Below are positions 25,278 to 35,378 of a stretch of 64,000 nucleotides of DNA, in pieces. Numbering within the stretch: the stretch's first letter is position 1; each line of letters begins with the position of its first letter. This stretch comes from Ruegeria sp. HKCCD4315 (GTDB lineage: Bacteria; Pseudomonadota; Alphaproteobacteria; Rhodobacterales; Rhodobacteraceae): assembly GCF_013112245.1 (NCBI RefSeq), contig NZ_WVRN01000001.1, positions 2,050,501 through 2,114,500 on the forward strand, read 5' to 3'. A model generated the notes under the pieces. That model searched no databases and was not told the DNA's origin. It saw only the letters and a program-made list of their open reading frames with translations. A program made the translations under genes and the position numbers.

Positions 25278-25703
25278 ATGAAACTGGAATTCCACCACAT
25301 CAACTTCGTGGCTGATGATGTTGATCGTATGCATGATTTTTATACTAACGTGCTGGGTCTGGATGATATTCCGCAAGACAATTTTCCACGTACCGAAGCC
25401 GACAAAGACAGCGGCTATGACGGCAATATCCGCTTTGCGACCGAGGGCAACATGCAAATGCATCTGGCCGAGCGCAGCTTTGACGTAGCCTTCAAGAACG
25501 GGCGGGTGATTAACCCCGTCGAGCGTGGCCACATCGCCTTTCGCACCGATGATCTACCCGCCTTCCTGAAGCTGCTGGATGAGCGCGGCATCCCCTATTC
25601 AGACTATGGCACAACGTTTGCGAAAGAATGGCATCAGGTGTTCTTTCACGACCCCGAAGGCAATGTGATCGAAGTCCATCAGCAGGTCGTTCAGGACGAC
25701 TGA
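25278..25703 (+). CDS. Glyoxalase/VOC-family protein
   Basis: 141 residues from the ATG at 25278. One VOC unit with two beta-alpha-beta-beta-beta modules: FHHINFVADDVDRMHDFYTNVLGLDD at the N-terminus and GHIAFRTDDLPAFLKLLDERGI in the middle. The likely metal ligands are His in FHHIN, His in GHIAF and Glu in GNVIEVHQQ. Members include glyoxalases, fosfomycin-resistance enzymes and dioxygenases; the substrate is unknown. It stands alone, convergent with xylA (44-base gap). Confidence 0.85.
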   Translation: MKLEFHHINFVADDVDRMHDFYTNVLGLDDIPQDNFPRTEADKDSGYDGNIRFATEGNMQMHLAERSFDVAFKNGRVINPVERGHIAFRTDDLPAFLKLLDERGIPYSDYGTTFAKEWHQVFFHDPEGNVIEVHQQVVQDD

Positions 25704-25747
25704 TCCGCAAAGGGCGGAGCCAACCGCCCTCTCCCGGACACTGGCTC

Positions 25748-27055
25748 TCAGACAAATCTGTTGACGTAGTTTTCCAGTATTTCTTGACGCCCTGATCTCG
25801 GCTGCGGATTGATCCCCTCGTCCAGAACCCGCGCGGAAATCTCGTCCAGGCCCGAAGCTAGCATCGCTTGCGCCTCGGGCGTCTTCCAGCCTGCATAGCG
25901 GTCCGTCAGCGCCTGCTCTAAACCGCCATCTTCAAGCATTGCAGCCGCTGCTTTCAGACCTCGGGCACAGATATCCATCCCGCCCACATGCGCGGCAATC
26001 AGATCTTCGGCGTCGATGGATTGTCTGCGCAGCTTGGCGTCGAAATTGGTGCCGCCCGAGGTAAACCCGCCTGATTTCAGGATGTGGTAATAGGCCAGCG
26101 CGACTTCGGGCGTGTTGTTAGGGAACTGATCCGTGTCCCAACCCGATTGATAGTCGTTCCGGTTCATATCGATTGAGCCCAACATACCTTCAGCTGCGGC
26201 CACGGCGATTTCGTGCTCAAAGCTATGCCCCGCAAGGATCGCGTGCCCCTGTTCAAGGTTCAGTTTGACCTCATCCTCCAGACCATACTTGCGCAGAAAC
26301 CCGATGCAGGTGGCAGCGTCAAAATCATACTGGTGCTTTGACGGTTCCTGCGGCTTGGGCTCAACAAGGATCGCGCCCTTGAACCCGATCTTGTGCTTGT
26401 ACTCGACCACCATGTTCAGGAACCGGCCCATATGGTCCAGCTCGGTCTTCATGTCAGTGTTGAGCAGCGTCTCATAGCCTTCACGCCCGCCCCAAAGCAC
26501 ATAGTTCTCGCCGCCCAGCTTGTGGGTGGCGTCCAGACAGGATTTCACCGTGGCTGCGGCAAAAGCATAGACATCGGGATCAGGGTTGGTGCTGGCACCG
26601 CCCATCCAACGGCGGTGGCTGAACATATTGGCCGTGCCCCACAGAAGCTTGGTGCCCGACACCTGCATCTTTTCACCGATATAGTCGGTGATCTCGTTCA
26701 GCGTCCGCAAATTGTCCGCAAAATTCCCCTGCTCTGGGCGAATGTCCGCATCATGCCAGCAGAAATAAGGCTGCCCCAGAATCTGAAACATCTCAAAGGC
26801 CACATCGGCCTTCATCTTGGCCCGCCCCATATCGTCTTGCGGGTGCCAGGGGCGTTCGAAAGTGGGGCCGCCAAACGGATCCCCGCCCTCCCACGCGAAC
26901 GAATGCCACCACGCCACGGCAAAACGAAGGTGATCCTCCATGCGTTTGCCCATGACGATCTCGTCCGGGTTGTAGTGACGGAATGCGAGCGGGTTCTTAC
27001 TGCCCTCGCCCTCGAATTGGACCTGCTCGATCCCTTGAAAGAAACCGCTCGTCAT
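25748..27055 (-). CDS. xylA: Xylose isomerase
   Basis: 435 residues, the class II xylose isomerase length. It interconverts D-xylose and D-xylulose. The metal/catalytic region is clear: FCWHDADI (catalytic His-Asp), [18 protein letters not shown] and [21 protein letters not shown]. It is the last gene of the minus-strand xylFHGA operon, 10 bases after the ATPase gene. Its product feeds the xylulokinase at 35375. Regulation by the ROK protein XylR is inferred from the divergent operator region. Confidence 0.97.
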   Translation of the reverse strand: MTSGFFQGIEQVQFEGEGSKNPLAFRHYNPDEIVMGKRMEDHLRFAVAWWHSFAWEGGDPFGGPTFERPWHPQDDMGRAKMKADVAFEMFQILGQPYFCWHDADIRPEQGNFADNLRTLNEITDYIGEKMQVSGTKLLWGTANMFSHRRWMGGASTNPDPDVYAFAAATVKSCLDATHKLGGENYVLWGGREGYETLLNTDMKTELDHMGRFLNMVVEYKHKIGFKGAILVEPKPQEPSKHQYDFDAATCIGFLRKYGLEDEVKLNLEQGHAILAGHSFEHEIAVAAAEGMLGSIDMNRNDYQSGWDTDQFPNNTPEVALAYYHILKSGGFTSGGTNFDAKLRRQSIDAEDLIAAHVGGMDICARGLKAAAAMLEDGGLEQALTDRYAGWKTPEAQAMLASGLDEISARVLDEGINPQPRSGRQEILENYVNRFV

Positions 27056-27065
27056 CTCGTTTACC

Positions 27066-27866
27066 TCATTCCGTCTTTTCGCCGGGCTTCTTGCCCAGAA
27101 TGATCATCGACAACAGGTCGTCATCAGTGACATCAGGGATGTCCACGGTACCAACCAGTTGCCCGTTCTTCATGACCGAGGCCCGGTCGCACAGCTCCAT
27201 CACCGCGTGCACATCGTGGTCGATCAGGAAAATCCCGATGCCTTGCGCCTTTAGCTGTTGGATCAGGTCCGCCACCATTTGCGTTTCATGAGGACCCAAC
27301 GCTGCCGTAGGCTCGTCCATGATCAGGATGCGTGCGTTGAAATACACCGCGCGTGCAATGGCCACCGATTGCCGCTGACCACCCGACAGGGCCGAAACCG
27401 GGTCGTTGAACTTCTGAAAGTTCGGGTTCAGCTGCGCCATGATCTTGCGGCATTCAGCCTCCATCGCGGCATCGTTGACCAGACCAAAGGGCGTGACCAT
27501 CTCGCGCCCCAAAAACAGGTTCGAGCTTGCATCCAGATTGTCTGCCAGCGCCAGCGTCTGATAGATCGTCTCGATATTGTTGGCCCGCGCGTCACGCGGG
27601 TTGTTGATCTCAACCTTCTTGCCATCAATCAGGATTTCACCATGGTCCATCTGATAGGCACCCGAAAGCACCTTGATCAGAGTGGACTTACCGGCCCCGT
27701 TGTGACCCAGAAGGCCCACAACTTCGCCCGGGTACAGATCAACTGAGACGTGGTCTACCGCCTTGATGCCCCCGAAAGAAATCGAGATATCGCGCATTTC
27801 CACAAGCGGAGGCTGGCCGGAGCCACGGCCTGATGCTTGGTTCTGTGTTTCTTGAGCTTGCATCAT
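27066..27866 (-). CDS. xylG: Xylose ABC transporter ATPase (single-domain XylG type)
   Basis: 266 residues with one ABC domain, unlike the double-domain XylG/RbsA of enterobacteria; it must act as a homodimer. Walker A GHNGAGKS (54-61), signature LSGGQRQ, Walker [13 protein letters not shown] and switch His (LIDHDVHAV) are all canonical. The N-terminus is extended by about 20 polar residues. It overlaps the permease gene by 4 bases. The substrate is assigned by operon context with xylA. Confidence 0.9.
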   Translation of the reverse strand: MMQAQETQNQASGRGSGQPPLVEMRDISISFGGIKAVDHVSVDLYPGEVVGLLGHNGAGKSTLIKVLSGAYQMDHGEILIDGKKVEINNPRDARANNIETIYQTLALADNLDASSNLFLGREMVTPFGLVNDAAMEAECRKIMAQLNPNFQKFNDPVSALSGGQRQSVAIARAVYFNARILIMDEPTAALGPHETQMVADLIQQLKAQGIGIFLIDHDVHAVMELCDRASVMKNGQLVGTVDIPDVTDDDLLSMIILGKKPGEKTE

Positions 27867-29161
27867 TTCGCCCCCAGACGTTTGCGATAGACGATGTCGA
27901 TATACACGGCCAAGACAAGAACAGAGCCGACGACGATGTTCTGAAACGGCGCATCAACTCCGACCATGGCCATACCAGATTGCAGCGCCTGCATGATCAG
28001 CGCGCCAAGGATTGCACCATAGATCGTGCCGATACCACCCGACAGAGCGGTTCCACCGATCACGGCCGCAGCAATCACGCGCAGTTCATCCAGCGTGCCG
28101 ATGTCGTTCGAATGGTTGGCCAGACGAGCCGAGGCCACAACGGCTGAGAGCGCGCACAGGAACCCCATCAGAGCAAAGATTTTGACGGTCATCATCCGGG
28201 TGTTGATACCCGACAACTCTGCCGCGTCCGGGTTGCCGCCAGTGGCAAAGATATAGCGGCCAAAGCGGGTTTTGCGGGCCACAACCGTCAATGTCACGGC
28301 CACAAGGATCAGGATCAGGACCGAGATCGGAATGCCGTAGCCAACAATCAGCCCCTCGGGCATGGTCTCACCCCGCGCTTCGAACATCCGTTCCAGACGG
28401 CGGGTCGGGATCGCATAGCTGTTGACAATCAGGACATAGCCCATGATGGCGATGCCAATGATCCCAGCCAGTGTCGTTTCGGCCCAAACAGGTTTCACAG
28501 GAAACCCATGGGCGGCTTTGGACCGGCGGCCGCTCCACAACGCCCAGATCGCAATAGCAGTGGCGGCAAGGCCGAACAGAAGGCTGACGGTTGTTCCCAA
28601 CGTGCCGTTTGTCCCCCCGAACATCAGGAAAGTGCTGTCCAGCGGCCCGATTGTCTGGCCATCGGTCATGTACCAGGCCACGTTGCGCCAGACCAGAAAA
28701 CCGCCAAGCGTCACAATAAAGGCTGGAATGGTCAGGTAGCCCACCATCCAACCGTGGAACGCGCCGATTAATGTGCCCACTACAAGGCCCACAACCAAAG
28801 TGATCGCCCAGGTCGCCGGGTGGTTCAAACCCATTCCCAATACGTTGGGCAACAGCTCGGTCTGGGTCATCGCCATGACAGCAGATGTGGTCGCCAAAAG
28901 TGCGCCGACCGAAAGGTCAATGTGGCGCATGACGATGATAAACACCATACCACAGGCCATGATCGCGACCGAAACGGTCTGGATCGACAGGTTGAACAGG
29001 TTTCTGGGTGTCAGAAAACGGCCATCCGTAACGATGTTGAAGCCGATGCACAGGATGATGAAGGCGCCGATCATGCCCAATAGCCGCATATCCAGTTCCA
29101 GCTGCTGGAACAGGTTGGCCTTTGCTTTTTGGGGTACCGGCTGAGACGAAGTTTCGGTCAT
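27863..29161 (-). CDS. xylH: Xylose ABC transporter permease
   Basis: 432 residues from the ATG at 29161. Ten or more membrane helices of the ribose/xylose permease family, with the conserved GxxxxxGGxAxxGGxGTxxGxxxGA stretch near the C-terminus ([23 protein letters not shown]). Longer than RbsC and similar to XylH. The binding-protein gene lies upstream across a hairpin, and the ATPase gene overlaps downstream. Confidence 0.92.
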   Translation of the reverse strand: MTETSSQPVPQKAKANLFQQLELDMRLLGMIGAFIILCIGFNIVTDGRFLTPRNLFNLSIQTVSVAIMACGMVFIIVMRHIDLSVGALLATTSAVMAMTQTELLPNVLGMGLNHPATWAITLVVGLVVGTLIGAFHGWMVGYLTIPAFIVTLGGFLVWRNVAWYMTDGQTIGPLDSTFLMFGGTNGTLGTTVSLLFGLAATAIAIWALWSGRRSKAAHGFPVKPVWAETTLAGIIGIAIMGYVLIVNSYAIPTRRLERMFEARGETMPEGLIVGYGIPISVLILILVAVTLTVVARKTRFGRYIFATGGNPDAAELSGINTRMMTVKIFALMGFLCALSAVVASARLANHSNDIGTLDELRVIAAAVIGGTALSGGIGTIYGAILGALIMQALQSGMAMVGVDAPFQNIVVGSVLVLAVYIDIVYRKRLGAK

Positions 29162-29187
29162 ATCCGATCTTTCATGTTCAGCTATGA

Positions 29188-29215
29188 TCTCTGGCCCACC
29201 CTTGCGGGCCAGAGA
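29188..29215 (-). terminator. Hairpin between xylF and xylH
   Basis: Perfect 10-bp stem with arms TCTCTGGCCC and GGGCCAGAGA (plus-strand reading) and an 8-base loop, no T-run. As with the glycerol operon, it sits directly after the binding-protein gene, where such stems raise binding-protein mRNA relative to the membrane subunits. Confidence 0.65.
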
Positions 29216-29236
29216 CATTATGGTTTGGAACTTGGT

Positions 29237-30256
29237 TTAGTTACAAGGCGCAGGGCCGTTTTCGACGCCCTGGCACAGGTCTTCCAGCGGGATCCAGCCC
29301 GCGTCGACCACAACTGTCAGGTTGTCCTTGGTGATCGGCACAGGAGCCAGGAAGACAGAGTTCATCTCGGTGCCGCCGGGCGAAGTCCAGCTGATCGCGC
29401 CTTCGACATCTGCAGGGCTTGTTCCGCTGCTCAACGCAACCGCGATTTCACCGGCAGCTTTGCCCAGCTCACGTGCGTCTTTCCAGACCGAGACGGTCTG
29501 CGTGCCCTTGGCAACACGGTTCAGCGCCGCGTGGTCACCATCCTGGCCCGAGACCGGAATACCGTCCATGCCTTGTGCGGTCAGTGCAGCAACAACGCCA
29601 CCAGCAGTACCGTCATTCGAGGCGACCACGGCATCAACGTTGTTTTCGTTGGCAGTCAGGATCTGTTCCATGTTGCGTTGCGCGTTCGCAGGCAGCCAGC
29701 CGTCAGTATAAGCCTCACCCACAATCACGATGTCACCACTGTCAACGGCGCCCTGAATGATCTCTTGCTGACCACCACGCAGGAAATCCGCGTTGGGGTC
29801 GGTGGGCGAACCCTTGATCATCACGTAATTACCCTTGGGCATCGCGTCGAATACCGCGCGCGCTTGCATCCGACCAACTTCGACGTTGTCGAAGGTAAGA
29901 TAAAACGCACGGTCATCTTCGATCAGGCGGTCATAGGCAATGACTGGAATGCCTTCGTCAGCAGCGGCCTGAACCGCCGGACCAATGGCCTGAGAGTCTT
30001 GCGCCAGAATGATCAGTGCATCAACGCCCTGTGCAATCAGGCTCTCGATATCCGACAACTGCTTGGCCGAGGATGATTGCGCATCCGACGAAATGTATTC
30101 GGCTCCACCCGCCTCAAGCGCGGCTTTGATCGCGGCTTCGTCGGTCTTCCAACGCTCTTCCTGGAAATTCGACCAGCTGACGCCCACAACAGGTTCGGCA
30201 AAAGCGGCCGTACCCATCAACACCGCCAAAGCGGAAGCGCTGAGAATTCTTTTCAT
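29237..30256 (-). CDS. xylF: Xylose ABC transporter, periplasmic binding protein
   Basis: 339 residues with a signal peptide ([20 protein letters not shown]) and a type I periplasmic binding fold: [25 protein letters not shown] at the first strand, [20 protein letters not shown], and [12 protein letters not shown] in the second lobe. The AGVS-type XylF relatives match well. Ribosome site GGGAGGAAATC. It is the first gene of the xylFHGA operon and divergent from xylR over a 153-base operator region. Confidence 0.92.
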   Translation of the reverse strand: MKRILSASALAVLMGTAAFAEPVVGVSWSNFQEERWKTDEAAIKAALEAGGAEYISSDAQSSSAKQLSDIESLIAQGVDALIILAQDSQAIGPAVQAAADEGIPVIAYDRLIEDDRAFYLTFDNVEVGRMQARAVFDAMPKGNYVMIKGSPTDPNADFLRGGQQEIIQGAVDSGDIVIVGEAYTDGWLPANAQRNMEQILTANENNVDAVVASNDGTAGGVVAALTAQGMDGIPVSGQDGDHAALNRVAKGTQTVSVWKDARELGKAAGEIAVALSSGTSPADVEGAISWTSPGGTEMNSVFLAPVPITKDNLTVVVDAGWIPLEDLCQGVENGPAPCN

Positions 30257-30317
30257 GATTTCCTCCCGGTTTCATTGAGCCATCGTTTCATGATTCGTGG
30301 CCCCGATAATTCTGAGT

Positions 30318-30352
30318 AGCATATTTATTTCAGTCGGTAAAATATTTATGCT
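30318..30352. promoter_or_regulatory. Inverted repeat, likely XylR operator between xylF and xylR
   Basis: Arms AGCATATTTATTT and AAATATTTATGCT match at 11 of 13 positions around a 9-base spacer. TCGGTAA occurs twice nearby (30334 and 30354), 20 bp apart on the same face. The site is in the middle of the divergent xylF/xylR intergenic region, the expected place for a ROK repressor. Confidence 0.65.
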
Positions 30353-30409
30353 ATCGGTAACAGAAAAAACCACCTAGGTTGAAACAGGGATTAGATTCGC
30401 GAGGGCAAG

Positions 30410-31627
30410 ATGCTGAAAAGCAAAGCTTCTTCAAACGCCACAGACCAAAGAAACATCACCCGGTTGCGGGTGCTGGAACAGATTCGCGCAACGGAAGCCA
30501 TCTCGCGAATCGACATTGCCACCGCGCTTGAGACCAGCCCCGCTACGGTCACCTCGGCCACGGCAGACCTGCTGTCCGCCGGTCTTATCCAGGAAATTGA
30601 AGGGGAGTCGTCGTCAAAATCCACGCGTCGCGGTAGACCGCGTGTGCTTCTCAAGCTGCAAGGTGGATGCCACGTGATCGCTGGCGTGAAAGTCGCCCGG
30701 CATCAGATCTCGGTCATTTTGGTGGATTTCGAGGGTACGGAAATCGCGTCCTATATCCATCCGTTGGATGAGGCACGCATGGCACCCGAGGGCTTCACAC
30801 AGATGATCTACACGGCCCTGTCCCATGCCTGCGACGCGGCGCATCGTTCGCTGACGGATCTGTCCGGAGTGTGCATCGGCATCGCAGGGCTGATCGACGC
30901 TGAAAAGAACTTTGTTCATTGGTCATCGTCTTTAACCGAGCGAAATGTGGACCTGAGCCCGCTCTTGTCCAAGGCCCTGCCCTGCCCCGCCTTTATCGAA
31001 AACGATGCCAATCTGGTGGCCAAAGCCGAGCAGCTTTTTGGGTTGGGCAAAGGGCTAAAGACCTTTCTGGTCGTTACCATTGAACATGGGATAGGTCTGG
31101 GCATTGTGTTTGATGGCAAGCTTTATCGCGGCGAACGCGGTTGCGGGGCGGAGTTCGGGCATTTGAAAGTTCAACTGGACGGCGCGCTGTGCCAATGTGG
31201 ACAACGCGGCTGCCTTGAGGCTTATGTCGGAGAATACGCCCTGATCCGTGAAGCGACGATCGCAAGCCAAGCCACAGACCCGCAAACACTTACCGATATT
31301 CTCGAAGCCGCAAAAGCCGGGGATGCAAGGTCGATCTCGGTTTTGGCACGTGCCGGGCAGATGTTTGGAATGGGTCTTTCGAACCTGATCAACCTGTTCG
31401 ACCCCGAGTGTATTATTCTTTCCGGAACACGCGGAAGTTTTGAGTACCTGCATTCAGAGGAGGTCATGGCGCGCGTCAAAAGCGGTGTCGTCAGCGTCGA
31501 CGCGCCCCTCCCCGAAATCAAAGTGAACCATTGGGGGGATTCAATGTGGGCAAAGGGAGCGGCTGCTTATGGAATCGAACAGGTCTCGATCCTGAAAGTC
31601 AGGGAATTGGCAGCACATGCGAACTAG
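30410..31627 (+). CDS. xylR: ROK-family transcriptional regulator of xylose genes
   Basis: 405 residues. N-terminal MarR-like winged helix (TRLRVLEQIRATEAISRIDIATALETSPATVTS, about 15-50), then the ROK sugar-kinase-like domain with the zinc motif CQCGQRGCLE (around 262) and GIGLGIVFDGKLYRGERG. ROK repressors with this layout (XylR, NagC) bind the sugar and release DNA. It is divergent from xylFHGA. The stop overlaps the CRTAC1 gene by 11 bases, placing that gene under the same promoter. Confidence 0.92.
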   Translation: MLKSKASSNATDQRNITRLRVLEQIRATEAISRIDIATALETSPATVTSATADLLSAGLIQEIEGESSSKSTRRGRPRVLLKLQGGCHVIAGVKVARHQISVILVDFEGTEIASYIHPLDEARMAPEGFTQMIYTALSHACDAAHRSLTDLSGVCIGIAGLIDAEKNFVHWSSSLTERNVDLSPLLSKALPCPAFIENDANLVAKAEQLFGLGKGLKTFLVVTIEHGIGLGIVFDGKLYRGERGCGAEFGHLKVQLDGALCQCGQRGCLEAYVGEYALIREATIASQATDPQTLTDILEAAKAGDARSISVLARAGQMFGMGLSNLINLFDPECIILSGTRGSFEYLHSEEVMARVKSGVVSVDAPLPEIKVNHWGDSMWAKGAAAYGIEQVSILKVRELAAHAN

Positions 31628-33128
31628 TCTGGCTTTCCTGCTGATCACAGCAACAACCGTTTCTGCGGATGTACTTTCCCCGCAGTTTCTTGGCGTTGAC
31701 GTTCCGCCCCACGTGTATGACGGTGGCTGGGAACATTTCGTCGGCGGCGGGCTCGCCGTCTTCGACTGCAACGGCGACAACCGCCCCGAGCTTTACGCCG
31801 CCGGAGGCTCCAATCCCGCGCAGCTATTTGTTAACCTGTCCAAGGCAGATATTCGGTTTCAAGCAGATACGCCCAGCGCACTATCCCTGACGGGTGTGAC
31901 CGGCGCGTACCCTTTGGATGTAGATGGCGACGGGCAGCTTGATCTCGCAATTCTGCGAGTCGGTCCTGATCTGTTGCTGCGCGGCGGGCCGGATTGTACA
32001 TTCGCGCCTTTCCCGACGCTGAACTTCAATTCGGAAGATCATTGGACCACCGGTTTCTCGGCCACTTGGGAAAGCGGGCAAGCGCTACCTACGCTGGCGT
32101 TTGGTACTTATGTTGACCGCAGCGATCCGGACGGACCGTTTGAGACTTGTGGACCAACCGTGTTGTACCGGCCGGACGGCGAAGCCCATGGCGCACCCGT
32201 CTATCTGGAACCCGGGCATTGTTCCCTCTCGCTTCTGTTTTCAGACTGGGCGCGGTCAGGGCGCGCGGACCTTCGTGTCAGTAACGACCGACACTACTAT
32301 GTGCGCGACGGGCAAGAGCAATTGTGGGCGATGGAAGACACCCCGCGTCTGTATGGTCAGGCGGACGGATGGCTGCCCTATTCGATCTGGGGCATGGGTA
32401 TCGCCTCGCGCGATTTGACCGGAGACGGGTTTCCAGACGTTTACCTGACCTCGATGGGGGATCAGAAATTCCAAACATTTGATCCGTCAACTGCGGGACC
32501 GACATGGCGGGATGCGACCTATGATCGGGGAACAACAGCACACAGGCCGCATATAGGTGAAGATGGTCGCCCTTCAACCGGTTGGCATGCGCAGTTTGGT
32601 GACGTGAATAATGACGGGCTGGACGATATTTTTGTCACCAAAGGTAACGTCGAGCAGATGCCCGACGCTGCGCAAACTGATCCAAACAACCTGCTGATGC
32701 AAAACGACAATGGTCAGTTTGTCGAAACAGCATCAGACGCAGGCGTCGCTTCTATGCAAAAATCCCGTGGCGGAGCCTTGGCCGATCTGAACGGGGATGG
32801 CTGGCTGGACATGGTTGTGGTCAATCGCGGCTCTCCGCTGGAGGTTTTTCAGAACACGCCGCATGACGGCAACTGGTTGATGGTAGATCTGAGTCAATCG
32901 CAACCCAACCGCTTGGCTATTGGCAGCTTTATCGAAGTCAAAATGGACGGCAAAGTGCAGACGCGGGAAGTCACAGTTGGCGGCGGCCATGCCAGTGGCG
33001 TTGCTGGATTTCACCATTTTGGCTTGGGCGATGCGGAAAGCTTGCAGATCAGGGTGATCTGGCCCGATGGCAAGGCAAGTGATTGGCAGACCGCAAACCC
33101 CAATCAGGTGATACGTCTTAGCCGCTGA
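31617..33128 (+). CDS. CRTAC1-family secreted FG-GAP/ASPIC-UnbV protein
   Basis: 503 residues with a signal peptide (MRTSLAFLLITATTVSA). Repeated Ca-binding VCBS/FG-GAP loops (DVDGDGQLDLAIL, DLTGDGFPDVYL, DVNNDGLDDIFV, DLNGDGWLDMVV) predict an extracytoplasmic beta-propeller. The end (SFIEVKMDGKVQTREVTVGGGHASGVAGFHHFGLG) is the ASPIC/UnbV domain. Function unknown. It starts inside xylR and converges on a di-heme peroxidase gene 7 bases away, which suggests the two periplasmic products work together. Confidence 0.85.
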   Translation: MRTSLAFLLITATTVSADVLSPQFLGVDVPPHVYDGGWEHFVGGGLAVFDCNGDNRPELYAAGGSNPAQLFVNLSKADIRFQADTPSALSLTGVTGAYPLDVDGDGQLDLAILRVGPDLLLRGGPDCTFAPFPTLNFNSEDHWTTGFSATWESGQALPTLAFGTYVDRSDPDGPFETCGPTVLYRPDGEAHGAPVYLEPGHCSLSLLFSDWARSGRADLRVSNDRHYYVRDGQEQLWAMEDTPRLYGQADGWLPYSIWGMGIASRDLTGDGFPDVYLTSMGDQKFQTFDPSTAGPTWRDATYDRGTTAHRPHIGEDGRPSTGWHAQFGDVNNDGLDDIFVTKGNVEQMPDAAQTDPNNLLMQNDNGQFVETASDAGVASMQKSRGGALADLNGDGWLDMVVVNRGSPLEVFQNTPHDGNWLMVDLSQSQPNRLAIGSFIEVKMDGKVQTREVTVGGGHASGVAGFHHFGLGDAESLQIRVIWPDGKASDWQTANPNQVIRLSR

Positions 33129-33135
33129 CCGCTGA

Positions 33136-34434
33136 CTATTGGTCAACGGGCAAACCACTGGGAACTGCCTTGGGCACACCCAACCGAACTGCCGGGTCCT
33201 CCAGAGTGCTGAGGAAACTCAGGATGGCGCTGACGTCATCGTCGCTCAGGCTAACAGGAGCCAGTGTGTTAGAAGCGGCAATCGCTTCGACGTGTGCCGG
33301 GTCCTGCATGGCCTGGGCATCCTCGGCCCCATGAAATCCGGGCAGTTCGGCTTTCTCGACCGAATAATTGCGCAATGCTGCCACCGGATCCAAATGATGG
33401 CGCACCACATCCTCAAGCTTCGCATAAGCGCCGCTGTGCCCGTAAGGCGCGGTCAACGTCACGTTCCGTAGCGATGGTGTACGAAAGGCAAACGCATCCT
33501 CTGTATCGCCCGTGACGCGCAACCGCCCGTCATCACGCACGTGGTTTTCGAACCGGGCCGCTTTTCCGGGGCCGATCTGGGGCATGGCGATGGAATGGAA
33601 ACTGTGATCCGTCTGGAACCATCCAGAATGACAGCTGCTGCAACCGGCCTCACCATAAAACAGTGTCATACCCAATTGCGCTGACGCGGGCAGAGTTTCT
33701 TCACCCCGCATCGCGCGGTCTAAAAGGCTGTTGTCTGCTCGCCATTCAAACGCGATGAAATCCGCGATGACATTGGCGATGGCGGTAAAGGTGATCTCTT
33801 CGCCGGGCGCGATATCCTCAAATCGCTGCGAGTATTCCGGTATCGCCGCCACCCGGGCCGCGATCAGGTCCCAGGCCCCGCCCTCCTGGGTCAACAAGCC
33901 AAGCCGCACGGCCTTGCTCACCTCGTTTTCGGAATAGTGCCCGGCCATCTCGTCGGGTGAAAGCACCGGGAACATCGCTTGCGCGGCCAGAGCCGATTGA
34001 AAACCGGGCCGCATATCCGTTCCTAACGGTGTTCGGATGCCATTTGGCTGTGTCGGATCAGCCTCTAACCGCCCATCATGGAAAAAGGTCGTGAACTGCA
34101 TCGCGCCCAAATTCCATAACCCCGGCGAGTTTCGCGGGATTCTTTGTTCGGGCGTGTTGTCTTCAGTGATCTTGCGCTCGGACCCGAGCCCAACGCCGCC
34201 CTCGCCAATTCCAAGCGAGAGCCCGTCAGATGTGCCCAGTTCAGGATGATGGCAGGTCGCGCAGCTGATGTTTTTGTTTCCCGACAGGATGGGGTCGTAG
34301 AACAGCAGTTGCCCCAACTCGACACGTTCCAGATCCGGCTCAACAAATGTCGGAACAGGGCCAAGGTCCTGTGCCTGAACCGCAGGCACGAATAGCCACA
34401 GGCCGGCAACGGCAGCCGAAATCTGACCTCTCAT
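33136..34434 (-). CDS. Di-heme cytochrome c peroxidase / MauG-family protein
   Basis: 432 residues, signal peptide cleaved near AVQA-Q22. Two c-type heme motifs, CATCH (58-62) and CSSCH (265-269), in the two-domain CCP/MauG layout. Position 332 (PYGHSG), where classical peroxidases carry the Met ligand of the high-potential heme (PYMHDG), is Gly. The second-heme ligation is therefore atypical, and peroxide reduction by the classical route is uncertain. Its start overlaps the mutarotase stop by 4 bases, tying it to the xylose genes. Confidence 0.87.
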   Translation of the reverse strand: MRGQISAAVAGLWLFVPAVQAQDLGPVPTFVEPDLERVELGQLLFYDPILSGNKNISCATCHHPELGTSDGLSLGIGEGGVGLGSERKITEDNTPEQRIPRNSPGLWNLGAMQFTTFFHDGRLEADPTQPNGIRTPLGTDMRPGFQSALAAQAMFPVLSPDEMAGHYSENEVSKAVRLGLLTQEGGAWDLIAARVAAIPEYSQRFEDIAPGEEITFTAIANVIADFIAFEWRADNSLLDRAMRGEETLPASAQLGMTLFYGEAGCSSCHSGWFQTDHSFHSIAMPQIGPGKAARFENHVRDDGRLRVTGDTEDAFAFRTPSLRNVTLTAPYGHSGAYAKLEDVVRHHLDPVAALRNYSVEKAELPGFHGAEDAQAMQDPAHVEAIAASNTLAPVSLSDDDVSAILSFLSTLEDPAVRLGVPKAVPSGLPVDQ

Positions 34435-35378
34435 GTGCGCACCCCATCTATCTCTAACGTAAGGTTCTGATGATATGGCTTTTCCGGCGTGCAGATCACA
34501 GACGGGAACGCGGGATGGTTGACCGCGTCCGTGTATCCGGCGGGTTCAATGCAAAGCGCTGCCCCAGGTCTGAACGGATCCGACAAATGCGCCGCCGCAT
34601 AGACCTGAGCACCGGGTTGATCGGAATAGACTTTCATACTTAAACCCGTTGGTGCGTCGACTTCTGCCACAGGCATTTTCACATCTCTCCCGTCCGCAAA
34701 CACGAAGTAATGGTCAAGACAGCCTGTTTCTTGACCAATAATTCGACGGCACGAGAAATCCAGATTTTCGTCCTTGGTGTTCAGAATGCGGCCTGTGGGA
34801 ACAGCGCTTTCGTTTAGTTCCAGAAACTGATCGGCATTTAATTTGAGACGACAATCGAGAATGCCCTGCGAACAGCCAAGAGTGTAATAATTATGCTGCG
34901 CGATGCTGATCGGCGTGGGTCGATCCGGACGCGCGGTGATCGTGTAGGTCAGGCGCGGGAACTTAAGCTCTACGCCCAACTCAAACCGCACTGAGCCGGG
35001 GAAGCCGCCGTCGCCGCCAGGTGAAACCACGGACAGAACAGCTTGATTTCTAGAAACTTCACGGAAATTCCAGTGTCTTCTGGACAACCCGGTCCCGCCG
35101 CCATGCAAGGTGTTTTGCCCCTCATTCGCGGTCAAGCGACAGGTTTCGCCCAGCAAGTCGAACCGGGCTCCGCTGATGCGGTTGGCCACGCGTCCGACAG
35201 TTGCGCCCAGATAATACGGATCTGTGAGGTAATCCTGCGGAGAGTCATAGCCCAGTATCAACGGCGTTTGTCCCATCCACCAACCTTGTGTGATCGCGCC
35301 ATAGTTCAGCAAGGCAACAGACATGTCACCGTCTTGCAAGGTGACCCGCTCAATGGTCGCAGAAGACTGATCCGTCAT
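34431..35378 (-). CDS. Aldose 1-epimerase (galactose mutarotase type)
   Basis: 315 residues. It interconverts sugar anomers, supplying the form used by the isomerase. The family pattern is visible: GATVGRVANRISGARF near residue 60, LHGGGTGLSRRHWNF (His) near 90, ISIAQHNYYTLG (His) near 165 and a C-terminal ALCIEPAGYTDAVNHPAFP with the catalytic Glu. It is coupled by 4-base overlaps to xylulokinase upstream and the di-heme peroxidase downstream, so one transcript encodes all three. Confidence 0.92.
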   Translation of the reverse strand: MTDQSSATIERVTLQDGDMSVALLNYGAITQGWWMGQTPLILGYDSPQDYLTDPYYLGATVGRVANRISGARFDLLGETCRLTANEGQNTLHGGGTGLSRRHWNFREVSRNQAVLSVVSPGGDGGFPGSVRFELGVELKFPRLTYTITARPDRPTPISIAQHNYYTLGCSQGILDCRLKLNADQFLELNESAVPTGRILNTKDENLDFSCRRIIGQETGCLDHYFVFADGRDVKMPVAEVDAPTGLSMKVYSDQPGAQVYAAAHLSDPFRPGAALCIEPAGYTDAVNHPAFPSVICTPEKPYHQNLTLEIDGVRT

